Shown here: positions 44,673 through 54,619 of the stretch, piece after piece
Position numbering within the stretch: the stretch's first letter is position 1
Layout of the letters: every line of letters begins with the position of its first letter
NCBI GenBank assembly: GCA_000381565.1
Contig: KB906725.1
Span: 1,567,731-1,631,730 of the forward strand
DNA from: Oxalobacteraceae bacterium AB_14
GTDB taxonomy: Bacteria > Pseudomonadota > Gammaproteobacteria > Burkholderiales > Burkholderiaceae_D
Direction: 5' to 3'
Length of the DNA: 64,000 nucleotides
Program-made: the position numbers and the translations under genes
Notes under the pieces: model-generated
Database searches by the model: none
Told to the model about the DNA's origin: nothing
The model's input: the letters and a program-made list of their open reading frames with translations, nothing else

Positions 44673-45647
44673 ATGACAATAACATCGGTGCCGGAATTTC
44701 AGCATCGGACGGTGCTGCTGGACGAAGCGGTCGACGCGCTGGCGCTGGACGGCGCGCGCGCCGACGGCGTCTACGTCGACGGCACGTTCGGCCGCGGCGG
44801 CCACTCGCGCCTGATCCTGTCCAAACTGGGCGCCGGCGCGCGCCTGATCGCCTTCGACAAAGACCTGCAGGCGATCGCCACCGCCGAACAGATCAAGGAC
44901 CCGCGCTTCACCATCGTCCACGACAGCTTCGCCACCATGCACGCGGCGCTGGCCGGGCGCGGCGTGGCGCAGGCCGACGGCATCCTGCTCGACCTGGGCA
45001 TCTCGTCGCCGCAGGTGGACGACGCCGCGCGCGGCTTCAGCTTCCGTAACGACGGCCCGCTCGACATGCGCATGGACACCACGCGCGGCATGTCGGCGGC
45101 GCAGTGGCTCGCCACAGAAACCGAACAGACACTGGAAAAGGTGATCAGAGAATATGGGGAAGAACGGTTTGCTTTTCAGATTGCAAAGGCGATTGTTGCT
45201 CGCCGGGCAGTCGAACCAATTTCAAGCACACGACAGCTTGCCGGCATCGTGGCAGGCGCGGTCAAGACTCGGGAAAAGGGCAAGGACCCGGCCACCCGTA
45301 CCTTTCAGGCTATCCGGATTTTCATCAATAAAGAGCTTGAAGACCTCGAGATCGGTCTGACCCAGGCCTGGAACAGCCTGGCGCCGGGCGGCATCATCGC
45401 CATCATCAGCTTCCACTCGCTGGAAGACCGCATGGTCAAGCGCTTCTTCGCCGCCAAGGCCAACGTCGAGCAGCCGGACCGGCGCCTGCCGATTCGCGCG
45501 GTCGACCTGCCGCAGCCGGAACTGAAGCTGCTGGCCAAGTTCAAGCCGTCCGACGCCGAGATCGCCGCCAACCCGCGCGCCCGTTCGGCCGTGATGCGGG
45601 TCGCCCGCCGCCTGCCTTTCACCGCCACGGCGAAGGGCGCGGCATGA
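44673..45647 (+). CDS. rsmH: 16S rRNA (cytosine1402-N4)-methyltransferase RsmH
   Basis: 324 residues. The SAM site is YVDGTFGRGGHSRLIL with ILLDLGISSPQVDDAARGFS and DGPLDMRMD; FHSLEDRMVKRFF near the end is diagnostic. ATG at 44673 (a GTG three bases earlier is possible). Odd feature: codons from about 45112 to 45355 use AGA, TTT, CGA, TCA, ACA and GGG that neighbours avoid. GC falls to about 45-53 percent there against about 73 percent just before, while the protein remains conserved, which suggests a recombined segment. Overlaps ftsL by ATGA. Confidence 0.95.
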   Translation: MTITSVPEFQHRTVLLDEAVDALALDGARADGVYVDGTFGRGGHSRLILSKLGAGARLIAFDKDLQAIATAEQIKDPRFTIVHDSFATMHAALAGRGVAQADGILLDLGISSPQVDDAARGFSFRNDGPLDMRMDTTRGMSAAQWLATETEQTLEKVIREYGEERFAFQIAKAIVARRAVEPISSTRQLAGIVAGAVKTREKGKDPATRTFQAIRIFINKELEDLEIGLTQAWNSLAPGGIIAIISFHSLEDRMVKRFFAAKANVEQPDRRLPIRAVDLPQPELKLLAKFKPSDAEIAANPRARSAVMRVARRLPFTATAKGAA

Positions 45648-45919
45648 GCGGCAAGATCAACCTGGTGCTGGCGGCGCTGCTGGTGGCCTGCGGGCTGTCG
45701 CTGGTGAACGCCCAGTACCAGGCGCGCCATCTGTTCATCGAACTGGAACGCACGCAGTCGCAGGCGCGCCAGCTCGACATCGAATGGGCGCAGCTGCAGC
45801 TGGACCAGTCGACGCTGGGCAAGCACGCCCGCATCGAGGAAATCGCCCGCCGCGACCTGAACATGACGCCGCTGACCGCGGCGCGCACCCAGTACCTGAC
45901 GCCGGAAGGATCGAAATGA
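45644..45919 (+). CDS. ftsL: Cell division protein FtsL
   Basis: A 91-residue bitopic protein: short cytoplasmic N-terminus, one TM (INLVLAALLVACGLSLV), then a periplasmic coiled coil (ELERTQSQARQLDIEWAQLQ) ending in the usual LNM and YL segments. With FtsB and FtsQ it activates FtsWI. Overlaps both neighbours by ATGA, so it is translationally coupled. Confidence 0.92.
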   Translation: MSGKINLVLAALLVACGLSLVNAQYQARHLFIELERTQSQARQLDIEWAQLQLDQSTLGKHARIEEIARRDLNMTPLTAARTQYLTPEGSK

Positions 45920-47691
45920 GCCGCGGCGGCAATGTGAACACTTCGCGCGTGGCCCGCTCCAAGGGCGTGCCGTTCTCCAAGAACCCGGTGCTGGCGGTGC
46001 GCCTGCCGGTGTGGCGTTCGCGCGTGGTGCTGTTCGTATTGTTCGCCGCCTTCGCCGGCCTGGCCGTGCGCGCCCTGTGGCTGCAAGGCCTGTCGACCCA
46101 GTTCCTGCAAAAGCAGGGCGAGATCCGCTACGCCCGCACGCTCGACCTGCCGGCCACGCGCGGCAAGATCACCGACCGCGACGGCCAGGTGCTGGCCTCC
46201 TCGGTGCCGGTCAAGGCCATCTGGGCGATTCCGGACGACGTCCAGGAAGCGCCGCCGGCCAAGCTCAAAGAGCTGGCCAGGCTGCTCGACATGAGCAACG
46301 CCGACCTGCAAAAGAAACTCGACTCCGACCGCGGCTTCGTCTACCTGAAGCGCCAGGTCGAGCAGGATGTCGCCGACCAGATCACCAAGCTCGGTATCGA
46401 CGGCATCCAGACCCGCAAGGAATACAAGCGCTTCTACCCGCAGGGCGAAGTGACGACCCACGTGGTGGGCTTCACCAACGTCGAAGACGTGGGCCAGGAA
46501 TCGATGGAGCTGGCGCAGCAGAAGACCCTGGTCGGCCAGCCGGGCAGCCGCCGCGTCATCAAGGACCGCCTGGGCCACATCGTCGAAGACATCGGGTCGG
46601 TGCGCGAGCCGCACGACGGCAAGGACCTGACCTTGTCGATCGACAGCAAGCTCCAGTACATCGCCTTCACCCAGGTCAAGGAATCGGTGGAGAAGTTCCA
46701 CGCCAAGGCCGGCGCCGCCATCGTGCTGGACGTGCACACCGGCGAAGTGCTGGCGCTGGCCAACTGGCCGACCTACAACCCCAACGACCGCACCAAGCTG
46801 ACCGGCGAGCAGCTGCGCAACCGCGTGATGACCGACACCTTCGAGCCGGGGTCCTCGCTCAAGCCGTTCACGGTCGGCCTGGCGCTGGACGAGCATCGCA
46901 TCACCCCGCACACCATGTTCGACACCGGCGCCGGCTCGATGGTGATCGCCGACCACGTGATCCACGACACCCACCCGCACTACATGATCGACGTCCAGAC
47001 CATCATCCAGAAGTCGTCCAACATCGGCACCTCCAAGATCGCGCTGGCCATGCCGCCGCAGGAGATGTGGGAAATGTTCACCAAGGTCGGTTTCGGCCAG
47101 CAGCCCAAGTGGGGCTTCCCCGGCGCCGTGGCCGGCCGCGTGCGCCCGTACAAATCGTGGCGGCCGATCGAGCAGGCCAACATGAGCTTCGGCCAGGGCA
47201 TCTCGGTGTCACTGATCCAGCTGGCGCGCGCCTACATGATCTACGCCCGCGACGGCGACATCATCCCGCTGTCGTTCCAGAAAGTGACGGAAGCGCCGCA
47301 CGGCACCCAGGTGGTCAGCGCCAAGACCGCCGCCGAGATGCGCGAGATGCTGGAGATGGTCACGCAGCCTGGCGGCTCGGCCGTCAAGGCCCAGGTGCCC
47401 GGCTACCGCGTCGGCGGCAAGACCGGCACCGCGCAGAAGTTCATCAACGGCCACTACTCGCAAACCAAATACATCGGCAACTTCGTCGGCATGGCGCCGA
47501 TGTCGAACCCGCGCTTCATCATCGCCGTCATGATCGACGAACCGGGCGGCGCGGTGCACGTCGGCGGCGACGTCGCCGGCCCGGTGTTCTCCGCGCTGGC
47601 CGCCAACGCGCTGCGCGCCAAGAACATCGCGCCCGATTCAACCCTTACCCATATCATCATTCCTGATAATGCATCACAGGAGAACCAGTGA
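45916..47691 (+). CDS. ftsI: Septal peptidoglycan transpeptidase FtsI (PBP3)
   Basis: 591 residues: cytoplasmic tail, TM (VVLFVLFAAFAGLAVRALWL), PBP dimerisation domain with RGKITDRDG, and transpeptidase domain with SxxK (GSSLKPF, Ser about 313), SxN (KSSNIG) and KTGTA (about 502). Crosslinks septal murein with FtsW. ATG overlaps the ftsL stop; its TGA overlaps the murE GTG. Confidence 0.95.
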   Translation: MSRGGNVNTSRVARSKGVPFSKNPVLAVRLPVWRSRVVLFVLFAAFAGLAVRALWLQGLSTQFLQKQGEIRYARTLDLPATRGKITDRDGQVLASSVPVKAIWAIPDDVQEAPPAKLKELARLLDMSNADLQKKLDSDRGFVYLKRQVEQDVADQITKLGIDGIQTRKEYKRFYPQGEVTTHVVGFTNVEDVGQESMELAQQKTLVGQPGSRRVIKDRLGHIVEDIGSVREPHDGKDLTLSIDSKLQYIAFTQVKESVEKFHAKAGAAIVLDVHTGEVLALANWPTYNPNDRTKLTGEQLRNRVMTDTFEPGSSLKPFTVGLALDEHRITPHTMFDTGAGSMVIADHVIHDTHPHYMIDVQTIIQKSSNIGTSKIALAMPPQEMWEMFTKVGFGQQPKWGFPGAVAGRVRPYKSWRPIEQANMSFGQGISVSLIQLARAYMIYARDGDIIPLSFQKVTEAPHGTQVVSAKTAAEMREMLEMVTQPGGSAVKAQVPGYRVGGKTGTAQKFINGHYSQTKYIGNFVGMAPMSNPRFIIAVMIDEPGGAVHVGGDVAGPVFSALAANALRAKNIAPDSTLTHIIIPDNASQENQ

Positions 47692-49253
47692 CCACTTCCG
47701 ACTTCGACCCGCTGGCAATCGCCGCCGCCATCCGCAAGCTTGCGCCGTCCGCGCAGCTGGCTTCGGATTCGCGCCGCATCAAGCTGGGCGATGTGTTTTT
47801 TGCGTTTGCGGCTGACGCCGGCGACGCCGGCGACGGCCGCAGCTTCATCGCCAGCGCCGTCGAGCAGGGCGCCGCGCTGGTGGTGCTCGACCCGGCAGGA
47901 TTTACCTGGAACGACAGCTGGGCCGTTCCGTATATCACCGTCGAAAAGCTCAAGCAGCACGCCGGCGTGATCGCCCACGCCTTCTATGAACAGCCGGATG
48001 CGGCGATGTTCACCGTCGGCGTCACCGGCACCAACGGCAAGACCTCCAGCGCCGTGTGGCTGGGCCACGCGCTCGCGCGCGGCGCCGAACCGGCCGCCGT
48101 CATCGGCACGCTGGGCGTGGGCCTGTTCCGCGCGCGCGGCGCAGTCGAATACGACGTCACCGGCTACACCACGCCGGACGCGGTGCTGCTGGCGCGCACA
48201 CTGGCCGGGCTGCGCACGCAGGGCGCCGCCTCGCTGGCAATCGAAGTGTCGTCGATCGGGCTGGAGCAAGGCCGCGTGGCCGGCATGCACTTCGACGTCG
48301 CGCTGTTCACCAACCTGACCCGCGACCACCTGGACTACCACGGCAGCATGGAGGCCTACGAGGCCGCCAAGACCAGGCTGTTCGACTGGCCCGGCCTGAA
48401 GACGGCGGTGGTCAACCTGGACGACCCGATGGGCCTGCGCCTGGTCGCGCACCTGAAGGCGCGCGCGCCGCTGGCCGGCGACATCCCTTTGATCGGCTAC
48501 ACGCTGCGCGACGTCGCCGCGCAGCCGGACATCGAGGGCGTGCTGATGCTGCGCGCCAGCCAGTTCCGCAGCAGCCGCAACGCCGGCACCGAATTCCACC
48601 TGGAGTGCCCGCTGGGCGCGGCGCTGGTCAAGACCCATTTGGTCGGCAACTTCAACATCAGCAACGCGCTCGGCGTGATGGGCGCGATGCTGGCCAAGGG
48701 CCTGGGCCTGCGCGCCGCCATCGAAGCGGTCGAAGCGCTGCTGCCGGCGCCGGGCCGCATGCAGCAGGTCGGCGGCCAGGACGCGCCGATGATCGTCATC
48801 GACTACGCCCACACGCCGGACGCGCTGGAAAAAACCCTGGCCGCGCTGCGTCCCGTGGCCACCGACCGCGGCGGCCAGCTGTGGTGCGTGTTCGGCTGCG
48901 GCGGCGACCGCGATCCGGGCAAGCGCCCGCAGATGGGCAAGATCGCGCAGATGGCCGACCACGTGCTGGTCACCAGCGACAACCCGCGCAGCGAAGATCC
49001 GCACGCCATCATCGAGCAGATCGTCGCCGGCATGGACCGCAACAACCCGGCATCGACCGTGCAGACGCTGGACGACCGCGCCGCCGCCATCCTGTCGGCG
49101 ATCAAGCACGCCGCCAAGCCGGACGTGATCCTGCTGGCCGGTAAAGGCCACGAGCCGTACCAGGAAATCAAGGGCAAGAAACTGCCATTCTCCGACACCG
49201 ACCACGCGCAGCTGGCGCTGTCGGCCCGCTTAACCATGATGAGGACGAATTGA
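47688..49253 (+). CDS. murE: UDP-MurNAc-tripeptide synthetase MurE
   Basis: 521 residues, GTG start overlapping the ftsI stop. Mur ligase features: GVTGTNGKTSSAVW (ATP), TNLTRDHLDYHGSMEAY, YAHTPDALEKTL and TSDNPRSEDP. The DNPR box shows it adds meso-diaminopimelate, as expected for a Gram-negative wall. Confidence 0.95.
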   Translation: MTTSDFDPLAIAAAIRKLAPSAQLASDSRRIKLGDVFFAFAADAGDAGDGRSFIASAVEQGAALVVLDPAGFTWNDSWAVPYITVEKLKQHAGVIAHAFYEQPDAAMFTVGVTGTNGKTSSAVWLGHALARGAEPAAVIGTLGVGLFRARGAVEYDVTGYTTPDAVLLARTLAGLRTQGAASLAIEVSSIGLEQGRVAGMHFDVALFTNLTRDHLDYHGSMEAYEAAKTRLFDWPGLKTAVVNLDDPMGLRLVAHLKARAPLAGDIPLIGYTLRDVAAQPDIEGVLMLRASQFRSSRNAGTEFHLECPLGAALVKTHLVGNFNISNALGVMGAMLAKGLGLRAAIEAVEALLPAPGRMQQVGGQDAPMIVIDYAHTPDALEKTLAALRPVATDRGGQLWCVFGCGGDRDPGKRPQMGKIAQMADHVLVTSDNPRSEDPHAIIEQIVAGMDRNNPASTVQTLDDRAAAILSAIKHAAKPDVILLAGKGHEPYQEIKGKKLPFSDTDHAQLALSARLTMMRTN

Positions 49254-50683
49254 TGCGTGCAGCACTCGCACAGATTCTGCCTTCTGTGTCCGGCGCCGAG
49301 TTGATCGGCTCCGGTGAAACGGTATTTAACGGCGTCTCCACCGACAGCCGTAGCGTCGCCGCAGGCGCGCTGTTCGTCGCCCTGCGCGGCGAAGTATTCG
49401 ACGCCCACGACTTCCTCCCCCAGGTGGCGCAGCAGGGCGCGGCCGCCGTCGTTGTTGAAGAACTGCCTGAGGGCTGGACCGCATCGACCGGCATCGCCGC
49501 CATCGTCGTGCCGGACACGCTGGTGGCGCTGGGCCAGATCGCCAACCACTGGCGCCGCCAGTTCGCCATGCCGGTCATCGGCGTCACCGGCAGCAACGGC
49601 AAGACCACGGTCAAGGAAATGATCGCCGCCATCCTGGCCGCCGCCCACGGCGAAGAAGGCCGCCTGGCCACGCGCGGCAACCTGAATAACGAAATCGGCG
49701 TGCCGCTGACGCTGTTCCGCATGGAAGCGAAGCAGCAGTCGGCCGTGGTCGAACTGGGCATGAACCATCCCGGCGAGATCGGCCGCCTGAGCGCCATCGC
49801 CGCGCCGACTATCGCCATGGTCAACAACGCCCAACGCGAACACCAGGAATTCATGCACACCGTGGAAGCGGTCGCGCGCGAGAACGGCGCCGTGCTGGCC
49901 AGCCTGCCGGCCGACGGCGTGGCCGTGTTCCCGCATGGCGACGAGTTCACCCCGATTTGGGAAGAACTGTCGGCCGGCCGCCGCGTGCTGCGCTTCGGCC
50001 TGACCAAGGACGCAGAGGTGAGCTGCACCTTCCGCGCCGACGACTCAGTTGCTTTCGGCAACGAGATGTTTGTCACTATCCGCGAAGCTGAGGGCGAGCG
50101 GGGTGAGTCCGATGCGCAGTTCTTCGTCAACCTGCAAGCGGCGGGCGAGCATAACGTGCGCAACGCGCTGGCCGCCGTGGCCTGCACGTACGCCGCCGGC
50201 ATCGCGCTGGACAAGATCAAGCTGGGCCTCGACACCTTCGCGCCGGTCAGCGGCCGTTTGCAGAAGAAGGCCGCGGCCAACGGCGCCGTCGTCATCGACG
50301 ACAGCTACAACGCCAACCCGGACTCGGTGCGCGCCGCCATCGACGTGCTGTCCAAGGCCGCAGCCCCGCGCGTGCTGGTGCTGGGCGACATGGGCGAAGT
50401 CGGCACCCAGGGGCGCGAGTTTCACGAAGAAATCGGCGCTTACGCGCAGAGCAAAGGCATCGAACAGGTGCTGGTAACCGGCGAGCTGGCCGCATGCATG
50501 GCAGATGCGATGCAAGGCGCGACCATCCGCCATTTTGAAAACTTCGGCGAACTGCTGGCTGCTGTCGAAGCAGCCGTCACGCCGGATGCAACCGTATTAA
50601 TCAAGGGCTCCCGCTTCATGAAAATGGAACGGGTCGTGCAGCATTTGATTGGATCGCAACAAGCTAACAAGGAAAGTCACTAA
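49253..50683 (+). CDS. murF: UDP-MurNAc-pentapeptide synthetase MurF
   Basis: 476 residues. GVTGSNGKTTVKEMIAAIL (ATP site), LGMNHPGEIGRLS, HNVRNALAAVA and DDSYNANPDSVRAAI are typical. Adds D-Ala-D-Ala to the tripeptide precursor. The ATG shares a base with the murE stop (TGATG), with GAGGA upstream; an in-frame TTG three bases earlier is unlikely. Confidence 0.95.
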   Translation: MRAALAQILPSVSGAELIGSGETVFNGVSTDSRSVAAGALFVALRGEVFDAHDFLPQVAQQGAAAVVVEELPEGWTASTGIAAIVVPDTLVALGQIANHWRRQFAMPVIGVTGSNGKTTVKEMIAAILAAAHGEEGRLATRGNLNNEIGVPLTLFRMEAKQQSAVVELGMNHPGEIGRLSAIAAPTIAMVNNAQREHQEFMHTVEAVARENGAVLASLPADGVAVFPHGDEFTPIWEELSAGRRVLRFGLTKDAEVSCTFRADDSVAFGNEMFVTIREAEGERGESDAQFFVNLQAAGEHNVRNALAAVACTYAAGIALDKIKLGLDTFAPVSGRLQKKAAANGAVVIDDSYNANPDSVRAAIDVLSKAAAPRVLVLGDMGEVGTQGREFHEEIGAYAQSKGIEQVLVTGELAACMADAMQGATIRHFENFGELLAAVEAAVTPDATVLIKGSRFMKMERVVQHLIGSQQANKESH

Positions 50684-50685
50684 TC

Positions 50686-51855
50686 ATGCTGCTCTGGCTC
50701 GCACAATATTTCCAGCAGGACCTCGGACCACTCCGGGTCTTCAACTTCATCACCTTCCGCGCGGTGTTCGCCACCGCGACGGCGCTGCTCATCGGCCTGT
50801 CGGCCGGTCCGGCCGTGATCCGCAAGCTGACCGCCATGAAGTACGGCCAGGCCGTGCGCACCGACGGCCCGCAGACCCATTTGAAAAAACACGGCACCCC
50901 CACCATGGGCGGCGTGCTGCTGCTGATCGCCATCGGCGTCTCGACGCTGCTGTGGTGCGACCTGTCCAACCGCCTGATCTGGCCGGTGCTGGTGGTCACG
51001 CTGGGCTTCGGCGCGGTCGGCTGGGTCGACGACTACCGCAAGGTGGTGCGCCAGGACCCTGAAGGCATGCGTTCGGCGGAAAAATACTTCTGGCAGTCGC
51101 TGGTCGGCATCGGCGCCGCGCTGTACCTGGCGTTCTCGGTGTCCGCGCCCAACGCCGGCAAGGTGTTCGAGCTGTTCTTCGCCTGGGTGCAGTCCGGTTT
51201 TGAGATGGACCTGCCGCCCAAGGCCGACTTGATCGTCCCGTTCTTCAAGACCATCAGCTACCCGCTGGGCGTGTGGGGCTTCATCGCGCTGACCTACTGC
51301 GTCATCGTCGGCACCAGCAACGCCGTCAACTTCACCGACGGCCTCGATGGCCTGGCGATCATGCCGACGATTATGGTCGGCTCGGCGCTTGGCCTGTTCG
51401 CCTACCTGACCGGTAGCGCCACCTATTCGAAGTACCTGTTCATCCCGCATATTCCCGGCGCGGGCGAACTGATTATCTTCTGCGGCGCGCTGGCCGGCGC
51501 CGGCCTGGCCTTCCTGTGGTTTAACACCCACCCGGCCCAGGTGTTCATGGGCGACGTCGGCGCACTGGCGCTGGGCGGCGCGCTCGGCACCATCGCCGTC
51601 ATCGTGCGCCAGGAAATCGTCCTGTTCATCATGGGCGGCGTGTTCGTCGCCGAAACGGTGTCGGTGATTATCCAGGTGGGCTGGTTCAAGATCACCAAGA
51701 AGCGCTTCGGCGTCGGCCGCCGCGTGTTCCTGATGGCGCCCTTGCACCACCACTTTGAACAAAAAGGCTGGAAAGAGACCCAGGTCGTCGTGCGCTTCTG
51801 GATTATCACGATGATGCTGGTGCTGGTCGGACTCTCTACGCTGAAGCTGCGCTGA
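50686..51855 (+). CDS. mraY: Phospho-MurNAc-pentapeptide transferase MraY
   Basis: A 389-residue, ten-TM enzyme that makes lipid I. KKHGTPTMGG, VDDYRKV (Mg-binding Asp pair), NFTDGLDGLA, and the HHHFE loop LMAPLHHHFEQKGWKE are all present. It begins 2 nt after murF, and its stop overlaps the murD start by one base. Confidence 0.96.
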   Translation: MLLWLAQYFQQDLGPLRVFNFITFRAVFATATALLIGLSAGPAVIRKLTAMKYGQAVRTDGPQTHLKKHGTPTMGGVLLLIAIGVSTLLWCDLSNRLIWPVLVVTLGFGAVGWVDDYRKVVRQDPEGMRSAEKYFWQSLVGIGAALYLAFSVSAPNAGKVFELFFAWVQSGFEMDLPPKADLIVPFFKTISYPLGVWGFIALTYCVIVGTSNAVNFTDGLDGLAIMPTIMVGSALGLFAYLTGSATYSKYLFIPHIPGAGELIIFCGALAGAGLAFLWFNTHPAQVFMGDVGALALGGALGTIAVIVRQEIVLFIMGGVFVAETVSVIIQVGWFKITKKRFGVGRRVFLMAPLHHHFEQKGWKETQVVVRFWIITMMLVLVGLSTLKLR

Positions 51856-53399
51856 TGATCTACGAAGGCAAAAACGCACTGGTACTGGGACTGGGTGAAT
51901 CCGGTCTGGCGATGGCGCTGTGGCTCGCCCGCGGCGGCGCGCGCGTGCGCGTGGCCGACACCCGCGAAGCGCCCGAGCGCTTGTCCGCGCTGCGCGTAGC
52001 CGTGCCGGAAGCGGACTTCGTCGCCGGCCCGTTCGCTTCGGGTTCATTCGATCCTTCGCTGCTGGAAGGCGTGGACTTCGTCGCCGTCAGCCCCGGCCTG
52101 GCGCCATACCGCGAGCTGGCAGAAATCGGACCTGCGGCGGCGGCCGCCGGCGTGCCGGTATGGGGCGAGATCGAACTGTTCGCCCAGGCGCTGGAGTCGC
52201 TGGAACAGGAACGCGGCTACACGCCCAAGGTCATCGCCATCACCGGCACCAACGGCAAGACCACCGTCACCACCCTGGTCGGCCAGCTGTGCGAACGCGC
52301 CGGCAGGACCGTGCGCGTGGCCGGCAACATCAGCCCCGCCGCGCTGGACGTGCTGCGCGAAGTGATCGACGCCGCGCCGGGTACCAGCGCGCTGCCCGAA
52401 GTGTGGGTGCTGGAGCTGTCGTCCTTCCAGCTGCAAACCACCTTCACGCTGGAGGCCGACGCCGCCACCGTCTTGAACGTGACCCAGGACCACCTGGACT
52501 GGCATGGCGACATGCCGTCCTACGCCGCCGCCAAGCACCGCATCTTCGCGGCCGACACCGTGCGCGTGTTGAACCGCGACGACGCCACCGTGATGCGCAT
52601 GGCCAGCACCACCGGCGCCAACGTCACCTTCGGCACCGACGCGCCGACCTTGCGCGACGACCTTGGCCTGAACAGCGAACGCGGCGTGCTGTGGCTCGCC
52701 ACCGCCGTGCCGTCGGAAGAAGAGGGCGAACCGAAGAAGCGCAAGAAGAACGATCCGCCGCCGCCACCGGTCGAATGCATGGTCAAGAACCTGATGCCGG
52801 CCGACGCGCTGCAAATCCGCGGCGTGCACAACGCCGCCAACGCGCTGGCCGCGCTGGCGCTGTGCCGCGCCATCGACCTGCCATTGGCGCCCCTGCTGCA
52901 CGGCCTGCGCGAGTATCGCGGCCAGCCGCACCGCGTGGAACTGGTCAGCGCCATCAACGGCGTCGAATACTACGACGACAGCAAAGGCACCAATGTCGGC
53001 GCCACCGTGGCCGCCTTGAACGGTCTGGGCAAGGCCTTCACCGGCGCCAACCAGCGCCTGGTGGTCATCATGGGCGGCGACGGCAAGGGCCAGGACTTCG
53101 CGCCGCTGGCGGAACCGGTCTCGCGCTACGTGCGCGCCGTGCTGCTGATCGGCCGCGACGCGCCGCAGATCCGCGCCGCGCTGGAAGCGTCGGCGGACCT
53201 GGGCTATGAGATCGAAGACTGCGGCGCCGACCTGCCGCAAGCCGTCAAGCGCGCCAGCGAACTGGCGCAAGCCGGCGACGCCGTGCTGCTGTCGCCGGCC
53301 TGCGCCAGCATGGACATGTTCAAGAACTACGCGCATCGCGCCCAGGTGTTCATCGACACCGTGCGCGAGATCGCCCTCGACGCAGGACAGGAGCTCTGA
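51855..53399 (+). CDS. murD: UDP-MurNAc-L-Ala:D-Glu ligase MurD
   Basis: 514 residues, longer than the roughly 440 of E. coli. GLGESGLAMALWLA (UDP site), AITGTNGKTTVTTLVGQ (ATP), VTQDHLDWH, and YYDDSKGTN are intact. The extra length comes partly from a charged, Pro-rich loop at about residues 287-306 (EEGEPKKRKKNDPPPPP), probably a surface insertion between catalytic elements. Coupled by TGATG to ftsW. Confidence 0.94.
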   Translation: MIYEGKNALVLGLGESGLAMALWLARGGARVRVADTREAPERLSALRVAVPEADFVAGPFASGSFDPSLLEGVDFVAVSPGLAPYRELAEIGPAAAAAGVPVWGEIELFAQALESLEQERGYTPKVIAITGTNGKTTVTTLVGQLCERAGRTVRVAGNISPAALDVLREVIDAAPGTSALPEVWVLELSSFQLQTTFTLEADAATVLNVTQDHLDWHGDMPSYAAAKHRIFAADTVRVLNRDDATVMRMASTTGANVTFGTDAPTLRDDLGLNSERGVLWLATAVPSEEEGEPKKRKKNDPPPPPVECMVKNLMPADALQIRGVHNAANALAALALCRAIDLPLAPLLHGLREYRGQPHRVELVSAINGVEYYDDSKGTNVGATVAALNGLGKAFTGANQRLVVIMGGDGKGQDFAPLAEPVSRYVRAVLLIGRDAPQIRAALEASADLGYEIEDCGADLPQAVKRASELAQAGDAVLLSPACASMDMFKNYAHRAQVFIDTVREIALDAGQEL

Positions 53400-54619
53400 T
53401 GGCCTTCCAGATGCCGTTCCGCTTTGCTGACAAGTCGACGCCGCCGTCGATGGACAGCCGCGCGCGGCAATCGAAGATGATGGAGTACGACCAGCCGCTG
53501 GTCTGGGTCACGCTGCTGTTGATGCTGCTCGGGATGGTGATGGTGTATTCGGCCTCGATCTCGCTGCCCGATTCTCCCAAGTTCGCCAACTACGTGCGCT
53601 GGCAGAACACCTACTTCCTGCAACGGCAGGCGATGTTCATCGTCGTCTCGCTGCTGGCCGGCCTGTTCGTGTTCCGCATCCGCATCTGCGATCTGCAAAA
53701 GGCCGCGCCGTATCTGTTCATCGGCACGCTGGTGCTGCTGGTGATGGTGCTGATCCCAGGCCTCGGCGTGGTGGTCAACGGCGGCCGCCGCTGGCTGTCG
53801 CTGAGAGTCATCAACGTACAGCCGTCGGAGCTGATGAAAGTGGTCGCCGTGCTGTACGCCGCCGACTACACCGTGCGCAAGCAGGAATACATGCACAAGC
53901 TGACCAAGGGCTTCCTGCCGATGGCGGCGGCGGTCGGCTTCGTCGGCCTGTTGCTGCTGCTCGAACCCGACCTGGGCGCCTTCGGCGTGATCGTCTGCAT
54001 CGCCATGGGCATCCTGTTCCTGGGCGGGATCAACGCCATCTGGTTCGGTGGCATCGGCGCGGTGCTGGTGGTGATCTTCGGCTCCATCATCGCGCTGTCG
54101 AAATTCCGGCGCGAGCGCTACTTCGCCTACCTCAATCCGTGGGAAGAAGACAATGCGCTGAACAAGGCCTACCAGCTGACCCACTCGCTGATCGCCTTCG
54201 GCCGCGGCGAGATTTTCGGCGTTGGCCTGGGCGGCAGCGTGGAAAAGCTGCACTACCTGCCGGAAGCGCATACCGACTTCCTGCTGGCGGTGATCGGCGA
54301 GGAACTCGGCCTGGCCGGCGTGCTGGTGGTGATCGCCATGTTCTACTGGCTGATCAAGCGCGCCTTCGACATCGGCCGCCAGGCCATCGCCATCGACCAG
54401 ACCTTTGCCGGCCTGACGGCCAAGGGCATCGGCATCTGGATCGGCGTGCAGGCGTTTATCAATATGGGGGTCAACCTTGGCCTGCTGCCGACCAAGGGCT
54501 TGACCTTGCCGCTGATGAGCTATGGCGGCACGGGTGTGGTAATTAACTGCATCGGACTCGCGATCCTGCTCCGGATCGACTACGAGAACCGGGTCCTGAT
54601 GCGCGGTGGCAGACTATGA
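53399..54619 (+). CDS. ftsW: Septal peptidoglycan polymerase FtsW
   Basis: A 406-residue SEDS protein with about ten TMs. Conserved segments: GLGVVVNGGRRWLSL, QPSELMKV, LEPDLGAFGVI (catalytic Asp), PEAHTDFLLAVIGEELG and LPLMSYGGTGVV. Polymerises lipid II at the septum with FtsI. Ends in an ATGA overlap with murG. Confidence 0.95.
   Translation: MAFQMPFRFADKSTPPSMDSRARQSKMMEYDQPLVWVTLLLMLLGMVMVYSASISLPDSPKFANYVRWQNTYFLQRQAMFIVVSLLAGLFVFRIRICDLQKAAPYLFIGTLVLLVMVLIPGLGVVVNGGRRWLSLRVINVQPSELMKVVAVLYAADYTVRKQEYMHKLTKGFLPMAAAVGFVGLLLLLEPDLGAFGVIVCIAMGILFLGGINAIWFGGIGAVLVVIFGSIIALSKFRRERYFAYLNPWEEDNALNKAYQLTHSLIAFGRGEIFGVGLGGSVEKLHYLPEAHTDFLLAVIGEELGLAGVLVVIAMFYWLIKRAFDIGRQAIAIDQTFAGLTAKGIGIWIGVQAFINMGVNLGLLPTKGLTLPLMSYGGTGVVINCIGLAILLRIDYENRVLMRGGRL

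Noticed and set aside
45104..45360. Short plus-strand frames in the low-GC part of rsmH as separate genes
   Set aside because: They arise because low GC changes stop density; the rsmH frame is continuous and conserved across the segment.
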